Assembly: GCA_003165415.1 (NCBI GenBank) | Contig: PLUC01000150.1 | Location: forward strand, 1 to 56,719 | Direction: 5' to 3' | Source: Holophagaceae bacterium | GTDB taxonomy: Bacteria > Acidobacteriota > Holophagae > Holophagales > Holophagaceae | DNA length: 56,719 nucleotides | Part shown: in pieces, positions 27,883 through 34,594 of the stretch | Layout: each line of letters starts with the position of its first letter | How positions within the stretch are numbered: position 1 is the first letter of the stretch | Notes under the pieces: model-generated | Databases searched by the model: none | Seen by the model: only the letters and a program-made list of their open reading frames with translations | Told to the model about the DNA's origin: nothing | Position numbers and translations under genes: made by a program

Positions 27883-28773
27883 TCAGGCCTTCCGGTGCAC
27901 CTCCACCTGGGCCATCTTTTCGTAGTAGCGCACGAGGCTGCAGTGGTCCGCATCCCCCTGCCCGTCGGTCTTCAGCGCCTGCATCATCTCCATGACCGAC
28001 GCGGTCAGGGGCAGGGGCACGCCGAGCTGGTGGGAGGTCTCCAGCACGTTGGCCAGGTCCTTGATGTGCAGGTTGATGCGGAAGCCGGGCTGGAACTTGC
28101 GGTCCATGACCAGGGGCGCCTTGGCGTCCAGCACGGTGCTGCCGGCCAGCCCGCCGCGGATGGCCTGCCACACCAGCTCCGGCTCCACGCCGGCCTTGGT
28201 GGCCAGCACCAGGGCTTCGGCCATGGCGGCGATGTTGAGCGCCACGATGATCTGGTTGGCCAGCTTGGTGACGTTGCCGGCACCGATGTCTCCGGTGCGC
28301 ACCACCGATCCGGCCATGGCCTTCATGACCGGGTAGTACCGGTCGAACACCTCCTGGGGCCCGCCGACCATGACCGAAAGGGTGCCGTCGATGGCCTTGG
28401 GCTGGCCGCCGCTCACCGGCGCGTCCAGCATGTCCACCCCGTGCCCGGCCAGCTCCGCGGCCAGCTCGCGGCTCACCAGCGGCGCGATGGAACTCATGTC
28501 GATCACCACCGACCCCTTGCGGGCGCCCTCCAGGACACCCCGCTCGCCCAGGACCACCTCTTTCACCTGGGGCGAATTGGGCAGCATGGTGATGATGACC
28601 TCAGTCCGCTCCGCCACCTCCCGGGGGCTTCCGGCGGTTTCGGCCCCGGCGGCCACCAGCTCGGCCACCGCGGACGCGTTGAGGTCCAGCACCACGAGCT
28701 GGTACCCCGCCTTGATCAAGTTCAGGCTCATGGGTTTGCCCATGATGCCCAGGCCGATGAATCCGATTTTCAT
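27883..28773 (-). CDS. garR: 3-hydroxyisobutyrate dehydrogenase-family oxidoreductase, tartronate semialdehyde reductase-like
   Basis: 296 residues. NAD(P)-binding Rossmann N-terminus MKIGFIGLGIMGKPMSLNLIKAGY, the substrate motif DAPVSGGQPKAIDGTLSVMVGG, and the catalytic lysine in GAGNVTKLANQIIVALNIAAMAEAL. The C-terminal segment FRINLHIKDLANVLETS fits 2-hydroxy-3-oxopropionate (tartronate semialdehyde) reductase best, with 3-hydroxyisobutyrate dehydrogenase or a succinic semialdehyde reductase as alternatives. The ATG follows AGGAGA and overlaps the tlyA stop (ATGA). No glyoxylate carboligase or glycerate kinase is beside it, so the physiological substrate is open. Confidence 0.85.
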   Translation of the reverse strand: MKIGFIGLGIMGKPMSLNLIKAGYQLVVLDLNASAVAELVAAGAETAGSPREVAERTEVIITMLPNSPQVKEVVLGERGVLEGARKGSVVIDMSSIAPLVSRELAAELAGHGVDMLDAPVSGGQPKAIDGTLSVMVGGPQEVFDRYYPVMKAMAGSVVRTGDIGAGNVTKLANQIIVALNIAAMAEALVLATKAGVEPELVWQAIRGGLAGSTVLDAKAPLVMDRKFQPGFRINLHIKDLANVLETSHQLGVPLPLTASVMEMMQALKTDGQGDADHCSLVRYYEKMAQVEVHRKA

Positions 28774-29540
28774 GACGGTTCTCCTGTGGAAGCTATTCTG
28801 GCCGTTTCCAAACGCAAATGCATGAGGAATTCCTTGTTGCCTTCGCCCCCCAGGATGGGGCTTTCGCATAGGGCCAGGGGCTTGAGCGCGGTGCCCTGGA
28901 AGAAGTTCCAGATCTCCCGCTGCACCCGCAGGTGGGTTTCCGGATCCCGCACGATCCCGCCCGAGCCCACCTCGTCCCGGCCGGCCTCGAACTGGGGCTT
29001 GACCAGCAGCACCGCGTCGGCGCCCGGGGCCAGGGAGGGGATGAGCGGGGGGATCACCAGCCGGAGCGAGATGAAGCTCAGGTCCGCCACCAGCAGCCGG
29101 CAGGATTCGGGGATCCGGGACGGGTCCCAGTAGCGCAGGTTCACCTGCTCCATGGAGACCACCCGGGAATCGCTGCGCAGGTGCCAGTCCAGCTGGTTGG
29201 TGCCCACGTCCACCGCGTAGACCCGGGCGGCCCCGCGCTGCAGCAGGCAGTCGGTGAACCCGCCGGTGCTGGCCCCGGCGTCGAAGCAGACCCAGCCGGC
29301 GGGGTCCAGGTGGAACCCGGTGAGCGCGTGGTCCAGCTTGAGGCCGCCCCGGCTCACGAACGGCAGGCCCTCGCCGCGCAGGCGCAGGGCCGCGTCCTCC
29401 GGCACCAGGGCGCCGGCCTTGGTGACCGGACGGTCCGCCACCAGCACGTCGCCCGCCATGACCCGGGCCTGGGCCTTGGCCCGGGTGGCGCACAGGCCCC
29501 GCTGGACCAGCAGCAGGTCGATCCGGATCTTAGACTTCAT
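28770..29540 (-). CDS. tlyA: TlyA-family rRNA (cytidine-2'-O-)methyltransferase
   Basis: 256 residues. An S4-like RNA-binding N-terminus (RIDLLLVQRGLCATRAKAQARVMAGDV) and an FtsJ-type methyltransferase domain with FVSRGGLKLDHAL, the SAM site CFDAGASTGGFTDCLLQRG, YAVDVGTNQLDWHLR and LLVKPQFEAGRDEVG..GGIVRD. TlyA 2'-O-methylates cytidines in 16S and/or 23S rRNA and affects capreomycin sensitivity. I start it at ATG 29540 (MKSKIRIDLLL). That ATG overlaps the mltG stop (ATGA) and is part of a perfect 14-bp palindrome; its only SD candidate (GGAG) lies in the loop of that hairpin. Confidence 0.92.
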   Translation of the reverse strand: MKSKIRIDLLLVQRGLCATRAKAQARVMAGDVLVADRPVTKAGALVPEDAALRLRGEGLPFVSRGGLKLDHALTGFHLDPAGWVCFDAGASTGGFTDCLLQRGAARVYAVDVGTNQLDWHLRSDSRVVSMEQVNLRYWDPSRIPESCRLLVADLSFISLRLVIPPLIPSLAPGADAVLLVKPQFEAGRDEVGSGGIVRDPETHLRVQREIWNFFQGTALKPLALCESPILGGEGNKEFLMHLRLETARIASTGEPS

Positions 29541-29617
29541 GGCCGGGCTCCGCCCGGCCATGAAGTGGGGGTGCGGGGGGACGTAGAGCGAGCGGATCGA
29601 GTGGGCGGTCCCACCGC
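29535..29617. repeat. Double-hairpin palindromic element at the mltG/tlyA junction
   Basis: First hairpin: CTTCATGGCCGGGC (29535-29548), three-base loop, GCCCGGCCATGAAG (29552-29565), a perfect 14-bp stem that includes the tlyA start codon and mltG stop codon. Second hairpin: GCGGGGGGAC (29573-29582) with GTCCCACCGC (29608-29617), nine of ten paired. Together they encode the last roughly 25 codons of mltG, which do not look like conserved MltG sequence. The form is that of a REP-like insertion. Confidence 0.6.
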
Positions 29618-30628
29618 TGTTACATTAGTCGCTTTCTTCTTGCGCAGCTCCCGCCGGTAGATGCTCACGTTGTGGTTGTGCTCCTCCAGGCTGGGGGCGA
29701 AGGAATGGCCGCCCTTGCCGGTGGCCACGAAGTACAGATCCGGGCTCAGGTCCGGTGCCTTGGCCGCCTCGATGGAGGCGACGCTGGGGCTGGCGATGGG
29801 GGTGGGAGGCAACCCGGCGACCTCATAGGTGTTGAACCGGCTCGCCCGGTGGATGTCCTCGGGGGCCGGGCCGGTGAAGCGCAGGTCGCCGCTCACCCAG
29901 CGGGCGTAGAGGGAGGTGGGGTCGCACTGCAGGCGCATGCCGATGCGCAGGCGCTGGGCGTAGACCCCGGCCACCCGGGGCAGTTCCTCCGGCACCGAGG
30001 TCTCCTTCTCCACCAGGCTGGCCAGGATCAGGGTCTTGTAGGGCGGCAGCACGCCCCCCTCCAGCACCGGCCGCACCTTGTCCCGGAAGGTCTCCGCCAG
30101 CATCAGGAATATCTCTTCGGGTTCCTGGGCATGGTTCACCCGGTAGGTGGCGGGCATGACCAGGCCTTCGAGGCTTTCGGCCTCCGGAAAACCACAGGCG
30201 CTGGCCAGGCGCGGGCTCTTCCAGAGCGTCCAGAACACCTCCTCGGGAATGAAGTCCCTGAAGCGGTGCTGGATGGCCCAGGCGTGGCTGCCCGGCGGCA
30301 CGGTGACGTTGGTGAAGTGGATCTCCCCCCGCCTGAGCTTGCCGGCCACCTCCGCCAGGCTGGCGCGGGGATCGAAGGTGTACTCGCCGCGGATCAGCTG
30401 CAGCCTGCGGGCCCGGGCCCACAGCTTGAACAGGGCGGCGGAGCGGATGACCCCCGCCTGCTCAAGCTGGTCAGCCATGGCGTCCACGGTGGCCCCCCGC
30501 TTCACCAGCACCGTGGCCGGGGCGCCGAGGGGGCCCTGGCCCAGCCAGAGCCACAGCCCCGAGAGCGGCAGGAGGCTGAGGACAGCCGTGGCCATGAGGA
30601 GCCGGAGGGAGGTCTTGGAACGCGCCAT
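29537..30628 (-). CDS. mltG: Endolytic murein transglycosylase MltG
   Basis: 363 residues. One N-terminal membrane helix (LRLLMATAVLSLLPLSGLWLWLG), a LysM-like subdomain (VLVKRGATVDAMADQLEQAGVI), and the YceG catalytic domain with the active-site glutamate in LILASLVEKETSVPEELPRVAGVYAQRL. The motif QCDPTSLY and the C-terminal LYFVATGKGGHSFAPSLEEHNHNV follow. MltG cuts nascent glycan strands in the periplasm and sets their length. The conserved part ends at RRELRKKK. The following tail (ATNVTAVGPPTRSARS...WPGGARP) is encoded by palindromic DNA. The stop overlaps tlyA by four bases. rapZ ends 18 bases upstream. Confidence 0.93.
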   Translation of the reverse strand: MARSKTSLRLLMATAVLSLLPLSGLWLWLGQGPLGAPATVLVKRGATVDAMADQLEQAGVIRSAALFKLWARARRLQLIRGEYTFDPRASLAEVAGKLRRGEIHFTNVTVPPGSHAWAIQHRFRDFIPEEVFWTLWKSPRLASACGFPEAESLEGLVMPATYRVNHAQEPEEIFLMLAETFRDKVRPVLEGGVLPPYKTLILASLVEKETSVPEELPRVAGVYAQRLRIGMRLQCDPTSLYARWVSGDLRFTGPAPEDIHRASRFNTYEVAGLPPTPIASPSVASIEAAKAPDLSPDLYFVATGKGGHSFAPSLEEHNHNVSIYRRELRKKKATNVTAVGPPTRSARSTSPRTPTSWPGGARP

Positions 30629-30646
30629 GGTTCAAGCGTAACCGGT

Positions 30647-31498
30647 TCAGTCCTTCAGTTCCCGGTGCACCAGCACCAGTTTGGGAATGTCCCGGCGCAG
30701 GCGCTGGGCCAGGATCTCCACCAGCGCCACGCTGCGGTGCTGGCCTCCGGTGCAGCCGATGGCGATGTTGTGGTAGGCCCGGCCTTCCTGCTGGATGAAG
30801 GGCCAGGCCCAGAGCACCCAGTTCTCGGTGAGGGCGAGGAAGGTGGAGAACACGTCGGAATTGAGCAGGAAGTCGCGCACCGGGGCGTCCTTGCCAGTGA
30901 GTTCCCGCAGCTCGGCCACGTAGTGGGGGTTGGGCAGGAACCTGGCGTCCAGCACCATGTCCGCCTCAACCGGCGTGCCATTCTTGAAGCCGAAGCTGAT
31001 CAGGCGCAGGGTGGTGCCCGAGACCGGCAGGTCGGGCAGCAGCTCGGTGATGCGCTGGCGCAGCTGGGACAGGGTCAGGGAACTGGTGTTGATGATGGCG
31101 CTGGCCATGGCCCGCACCGGCTCCAGCAGCTCCCGCTCCCGGGCGATGGCCGCGGCCACGCCCCCGTCCTGGGCCAGGAAATGGGGGCGCCGGGATTCGG
31201 AGAAACGGCGCAGGAGCACGTCGTCGTTGGCCTCCACGAACACCACATAGACCGGGATGCTGCTGTCCATGAGCCGGTCCACGAGCGGTTCCAGTTCCGC
31301 GGCGAATTCCGGGTGGCGGTTGTCCATGCCCACCGCCAGCCGGGGCCGGCTGGGATTGAGCTTGGCCTCCAGTTCCAGCAGGGGTTCCAGCAGCCGGGCG
31401 GGGACATTGTCCAGGGCCGTGCATCCGGCGTCCTCCAGGGCCCCCAGCACTGAGCGCCGCCCTGCCCCGGAAAGTCCCGTCACGATCACCAGTTCCAT
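30647..31498 (-). CDS. rapZ: RNase adapter RapZ/YvcJ-family P-loop protein with altered Walker A
   Basis: 283 residues, normal length. The family hallmarks are present: DNVPARLLEPLL, LAVGMDNRH, FVEANDDVLLRRFSESRRPHFL, ISFGFKNGTPVEADMVLDARFLPNPHY and the C-terminal IAIGCTGGQHRSVALVE. RapZ binds nucleotides and in E. coli glucosamine-6-phosphate, and steers RNase E to a small RNA. The Walker A loop, however, reads GLSGAGRRS at residues 8-16: the invariant lysine and the following Ser/Thr are both arginine, so phosphate-loop binding is probably lost or changed. Start at ATG 31498 (MELVIVTG). First gene of the rapZ-mltG-tlyA-garR string. Confidence 0.9.
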   Translation of the reverse strand: MELVIVTGLSGAGRRSVLGALEDAGCTALDNVPARLLEPLLELEAKLNPSRPRLAVGMDNRHPEFAAELEPLVDRLMDSSIPVYVVFVEANDDVLLRRFSESRRPHFLAQDGGVAAAIARERELLEPVRAMASAIINTSSLTLSQLRQRITELLPDLPVSGTTLRLISFGFKNGTPVEADMVLDARFLPNPHYVAELRELTGKDAPVRDFLLNSDVFSTFLALTENWVLWAWPFIQQEGRAYHNIAIGCTGGQHRSVALVEILAQRLRRDIPKLVLVHRELKD

Positions 31499-31629
31499 GG
31501 CTCTAGCGAACCACAAAGCCGGGCAAATGTCAGCAGGGAACCAGGCCCTGCGGTCCCCGGTGAATTAAAAACCGGCAAGGCCAAGACGCCGGGCCCCCCG
31601 GCTGCATCCAAAGGCTCAGGAGAAAAAAC

Positions 31630-32232
31630 ATGCGTTCGACAAAATGGCTTCCCACGGAGCTCCGGCCGGTCTGCCTGCTGGCGGCCCTGGTTCCTTTCGC
31701 AACAGGTTCCGCGCAGGGTGCGGGGTTTTCCCCGGTCCCCCAGGCCGCGCCGGCAACCGGGGAGAGCGCGCCGCCCCAGCAGGTGGGCCAGCCGGCCACC
31801 GACCTCCAGGGCATCGACGCCAGCGGCTCGGCCATCCGCCTGTCCCAGTTCAAGGGCAAGGTCATCCTGCTGGATATCTCGGCCATGTGGTGTTTCTATT
31901 GCCAGCAGGATGCCCCGGCCGTCCAGTACCTGTATAAGACCTACGGCCCCAAGGGCCTGGTGGCCGTCACCTGCCTGTCCGAGGACGCCAACGGCGCCCA
32001 GGTCACCGAGGCCGGGCTGAAGCAGTGGGCCAGCGAGTATAGCCTGACCCTGCCGGTGATGAACGACCAGAGCGGAACCTCCAGCGGGGCCGCGGAATCC
32101 GCCTACGTCAGCGTCACCGGAGGCTTCCCCACCCTGGTGATCATCGACCGGAACTTCAAGGTCCAGTACATCCAGGGGGGCCTCGACCAGGCGGCGGTGA
32201 CGGCCAAGATCCAGGCGTTGCTGGCCCACTAG
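31630..32232 (+). CDS. TlpA-family thioredoxin-fold protein, exported (first of two)
   Basis: 200 residues with an N-terminal signal (PVCLLAALVPFATGSAQGAG), a proline-rich linker to about residue 50, then an AhpC/TlpA-type thioredoxin domain. The domain starts GQPATDLQGIDASGSAIRLSQFKGKVILLDISAMWCFYC, with redox pair WCFYC and the cis-proline loop GGFPTLVIID. It acts in the periplasm as a thiol reductase or oxidase. The WCFYC site differs from the WCGPC of the next gene, so the two likely have different redox potentials. It is separated by 11 bases from the second thioredoxin and forms one transcription unit with it and the barrel protein. Confidence 0.88.
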   Translation: MRSTKWLPTELRPVCLLAALVPFATGSAQGAGFSPVPQAAPATGESAPPQQVGQPATDLQGIDASGSAIRLSQFKGKVILLDISAMWCFYCQQDAPAVQYLYKTYGPKGLVAVTCLSEDANGAQVTEAGLKQWASEYSLTLPVMNDQSGTSSGAAESAYVSVTGGFPTLVIIDRNFKVQYIQGGLDQAAVTAKIQALLAH

Positions 32233-32243
32233 GAGCCTGGCCC

Positions 32244-32723
32244 ATGCTTCGGCCCTTCGCTCCCGCCATCCTGGCCCTGGTCCTGTGCGCACCCATGGCC
32301 GCCGGCACGGTGCCCTCGTTCAGTCTGAAGCAGCTGGACGGCTCCCCGTTCCGGCTGGTGGAACACTTGAAGAAACAAGTGATCGTCCTGGATTTCTGGG
32401 CCACCTGGTGCGGACCGTGCACGAAATCCCTGAAGAAGCTCCAGGCGTTGCAGGTCAAGTACCCACAGGTGCTGGTGCTGGCGGTGACCATTGACGACGG
32501 GCGGACCATGGCCGATGTGCGTCCCTACGTGCAGGGCCGCGGGTTCACCTTCACCGTGCTGCTGGACCCCGAGGCCAGCGTGTGCCGGGTGTTCAACCCC
32601 GAGGGCAGCGTCCCGTACACCGTGGTCATCGACCGGCAGGGCGCCTTGGCCTACAACCACAGCGGCTACCTGCCCGGGGACGAGCGGGCGCTGTTCTCGG
32701 TGGTGGAAAAGCTCCTTCAGTGA
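32244..32723 (+). CDS. TlpA/ResA-family thioredoxin-fold protein, exported (second of two)
   Basis: 159 residues with a signal peptide (PAILALVLCAPMAAG), the TlpA entry FSLKQLDGSPFRLVEHLKKQVIVLDFWATWCGPC with the classic WCGPC pair, and the cis-Pro loop GSVPYTVVIDRQG. In related systems such proteins keep cysteines reduced for cytochrome c maturation or reduce disulfides of outer-membrane partners. Its stop overlaps the start of the barrel gene (GTGA), so the products are made together. Confidence 0.9.
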   Translation: MLRPFAPAILALVLCAPMAAGTVPSFSLKQLDGSPFRLVEHLKKQVIVLDFWATWCGPCTKSLKKLQALQVKYPQVLVLAVTIDDGRTMADVRPYVQGRGFTFTVLLDPEASVCRVFNPEGSVPYTVVIDRQGALAYNHSGYLPGDERALFSVVEKLLQ

Positions 32724-34165
32724 AGCCCCGGGCCCTCCTGCTTGCCGCCCTGGCCGCAACGGGGGCCTGGGCGGAGGAAACCCAGGACTTCACCCTGGAG
32801 GCCACCACCGACCTGCTCTACCTCCACAACCTCCTGGCCACCGGCCCCCGCGCCTTCGGGCCGCCGGCGCGGCGCGACAGCCAGTACCAGTATGGCCTTT
32901 CCCTGGTGGGCAACCTGGGCCCCTGGACCGGCGAGCTCACGGTGCGCGACGTGGACTTCTACCAGCAGGATCCGAACATCACCCTGAACCAGGGCACCAG
33001 CCGGATCTACAAGAAGTACATCAAGTTCGATGCCGCCCATTGGAACCTCCAGGCGGGCGACTTCAACACCATGCTCGGGCGGGGCCTGGTGCTTTCGGTC
33101 ATCCAGAATCCGGCCATCCTCATGTTCAACACCATCGACGGGGGCGACGCGCGCTACCGGAGCGGGCGGCTGGAACTGCACGCCCTCAACGGCTCCGTCA
33201 CCACCGAGAAGCAGGACCAGAGCTGGTGGGTGGAGGGCGGGGAGGCGACGGTGGAAGTGCTGCCGGGCAACCGGGTCGGGATCCGCGCCAGCAGCGTCCG
33301 GGATGAGCGCCTGCCGCGCTTCGGCCCCCCGGTGGGCCGTCGCCTGTGCCGCTCGGCCAGCCTGTCCGGCCAGGATCTGCCCGGGGGCTTCAGCTACTAC
33401 GCGGAGCGGGCCCACATGGATTTCCCCGACCAGCAGCCGGCCCTCTTCCCCACCCTGGTGGACCCACGGAAGGGCGACGGCGCCTACGGCAACCTCTCCT
33501 TCCATCACCAGGCCTGGGTCCTGATGGCGGAAACCAAGAACTACAAGAACTTCGACAACGGGTTGAACAACCCGCCCCTGGCGGACCGGGACACCGAGAA
33601 GAACGACCAGTACGACGGCGCCGGCCAGCGGCTGTACGCCCAGTATTCCTTCCCGGATCCCGACCTGACGCTGTTCGGCAGCGCGGGCGCGTACCGGGAC
33701 GAGAACTTCGCGGGGCACAATGTCTTCGGCGGCTTCAAGCTCCAGGACGGGTTCGACCGGTTGGACCTGGCCTGGACCTATGGCCTGAAGACCGTGTTCT
33801 TCCTGGAAAAGCGCACCGACGCCACCCTCACCTGGCGCCTCACCCCCCTGTGGAGCCTCGACCTCACCCTGCGCGACAAGCGCAACCGCCCGCCCGGCTC
33901 CGACCCCTACGAGGAGACCGACCTCACCGTCCAGGTGGGCCGCTCGCCCCGGTTCGCGGTCTACCTGATGCAGCAGCGCACCTCAGTGGCGGTGTTCGAA
34001 GCCACCCGGCTGTTCTACGGAGGCGTCCGGGTGAACTTCCGCAAGGGCTCCTACGTGGACTGCTCCGCCGGCCGGCTGCGGGGCGGGGAGGTGTGCGCCG
34101 GGGGCCAGTGCATCACCCTGCCCCCCTTCGAGGGCTGGAAGCTGGCGGCGCACTGGCGGTGGTGA
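32720..34165 (+). CDS. Predicted outer-membrane beta-barrel protein (DUF6029-like)
   Basis: 481 residues from the GTG that overlaps the preceding thioredoxin stop. A signal peptide (ALLLAALAATGAWA) is followed by many alternating amphipathic strands rich in Tyr, Trp and Phe (for example FDRLDLAWTYGLKTVFFLEK, AVYLMQQRTSV), as in an outer-membrane barrel, and it ends LAAHWRW with a terminal aromatic. Near the C-terminus there are four cysteines (DCSAGRLRGGEVCAGGQC plus RRLCRS earlier), which are possible substrates of the two thioredoxins encoded upstream. The match to DUF6029-type proteins is from memory of the family, not a search. Confidence 0.75.
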   Translation: MKPRALLLAALAATGAWAEETQDFTLEATTDLLYLHNLLATGPRAFGPPARRDSQYQYGLSLVGNLGPWTGELTVRDVDFYQQDPNITLNQGTSRIYKKYIKFDAAHWNLQAGDFNTMLGRGLVLSVIQNPAILMFNTIDGGDARYRSGRLELHALNGSVTTEKQDQSWWVEGGEATVEVLPGNRVGIRASSVRDERLPRFGPPVGRRLCRSASLSGQDLPGGFSYYAERAHMDFPDQQPALFPTLVDPRKGDGAYGNLSFHHQAWVLMAETKNYKNFDNGLNNPPLADRDTEKNDQYDGAGQRLYAQYSFPDPDLTLFGSAGAYRDENFAGHNVFGGFKLQDGFDRLDLAWTYGLKTVFFLEKRTDATLTWRLTPLWSLDLTLRDKRNRPPGSDPYEETDLTVQVGRSPRFAVYLMQQRTSVAVFEATRLFYGGVRVNFRKGSYVDCSAGRLRGGEVCAGGQCITLPPFEGWKLAAHWRW

Positions 34166-34186
34166 CTAACCCAACCGGGGCATCCG

Positions 34187-34578
34187 TTGTCCCGCCCATC
34201 GCGCCTTCTCGTTTCGTTCGGATCCCGTAGCGGTGCGCCGACCCACCGGTGCGTGAGAGCCTTGGCACGTGCTCGGCGGCTCCGCCGCCTGCGCGCGAGC
34301 CAAGTTCTCACGCTGGCCTTCCCCGCCTAAATTCCAGGTTGCGGTTCAATGGCAAAGGTGGCGCTGGTCTGATCCTAAAGGCCCCGGGTCCCGGAATGGT
34401 TGCCGCGAATCGTCTTCCAATGACTGGCGACGAATACAAAAACCAGGCGGGGAAGGCCAGCGTGAACTCTTGGAGCGCCCGCAGCGTAGCGAGGACGATC
34501 CAAGAGGTTCACGCACCGATGGGTCGGCGCACCGCTATGGGACCCGGACGAAACAGGAAGGCGCGATGGGCGGGACAA
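34187..34578. repeat. Pair of ~140-bp repeat units in inverted orientation
   Basis: Unit 1 (34187-34328) and unit 2 (34445-34578, inverted) share outer sequence beginning TTGTCCCGCCCATCGCGCCT and inner sequence ending CACGCTGGCCTTCCCCGCCT, about 85-90% alike. Each unit has its own internal hairpin with different but paired sequence: GTGAG..CCTTGGC with GCCAAG..CTCAC in unit 1, GTGAAC..CTTGGA with TCCAAG..GTTCAC in unit 2. The 116 bases between the units carry no convincing gene. The pair fills the whole space between the convergent barrel and secA genes. No transposase is present. Confidence 0.75.
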
Positions 34579-34594
34579 GGACGCCTCGGTAAGG

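Noticed and set aside
34187..34578. Integron attC sites or a CRISPR array
   Set aside because: There are only two units, in inverted orientation, without the GTTRRRY/RYYYAAC core of attC and without regular spacers.
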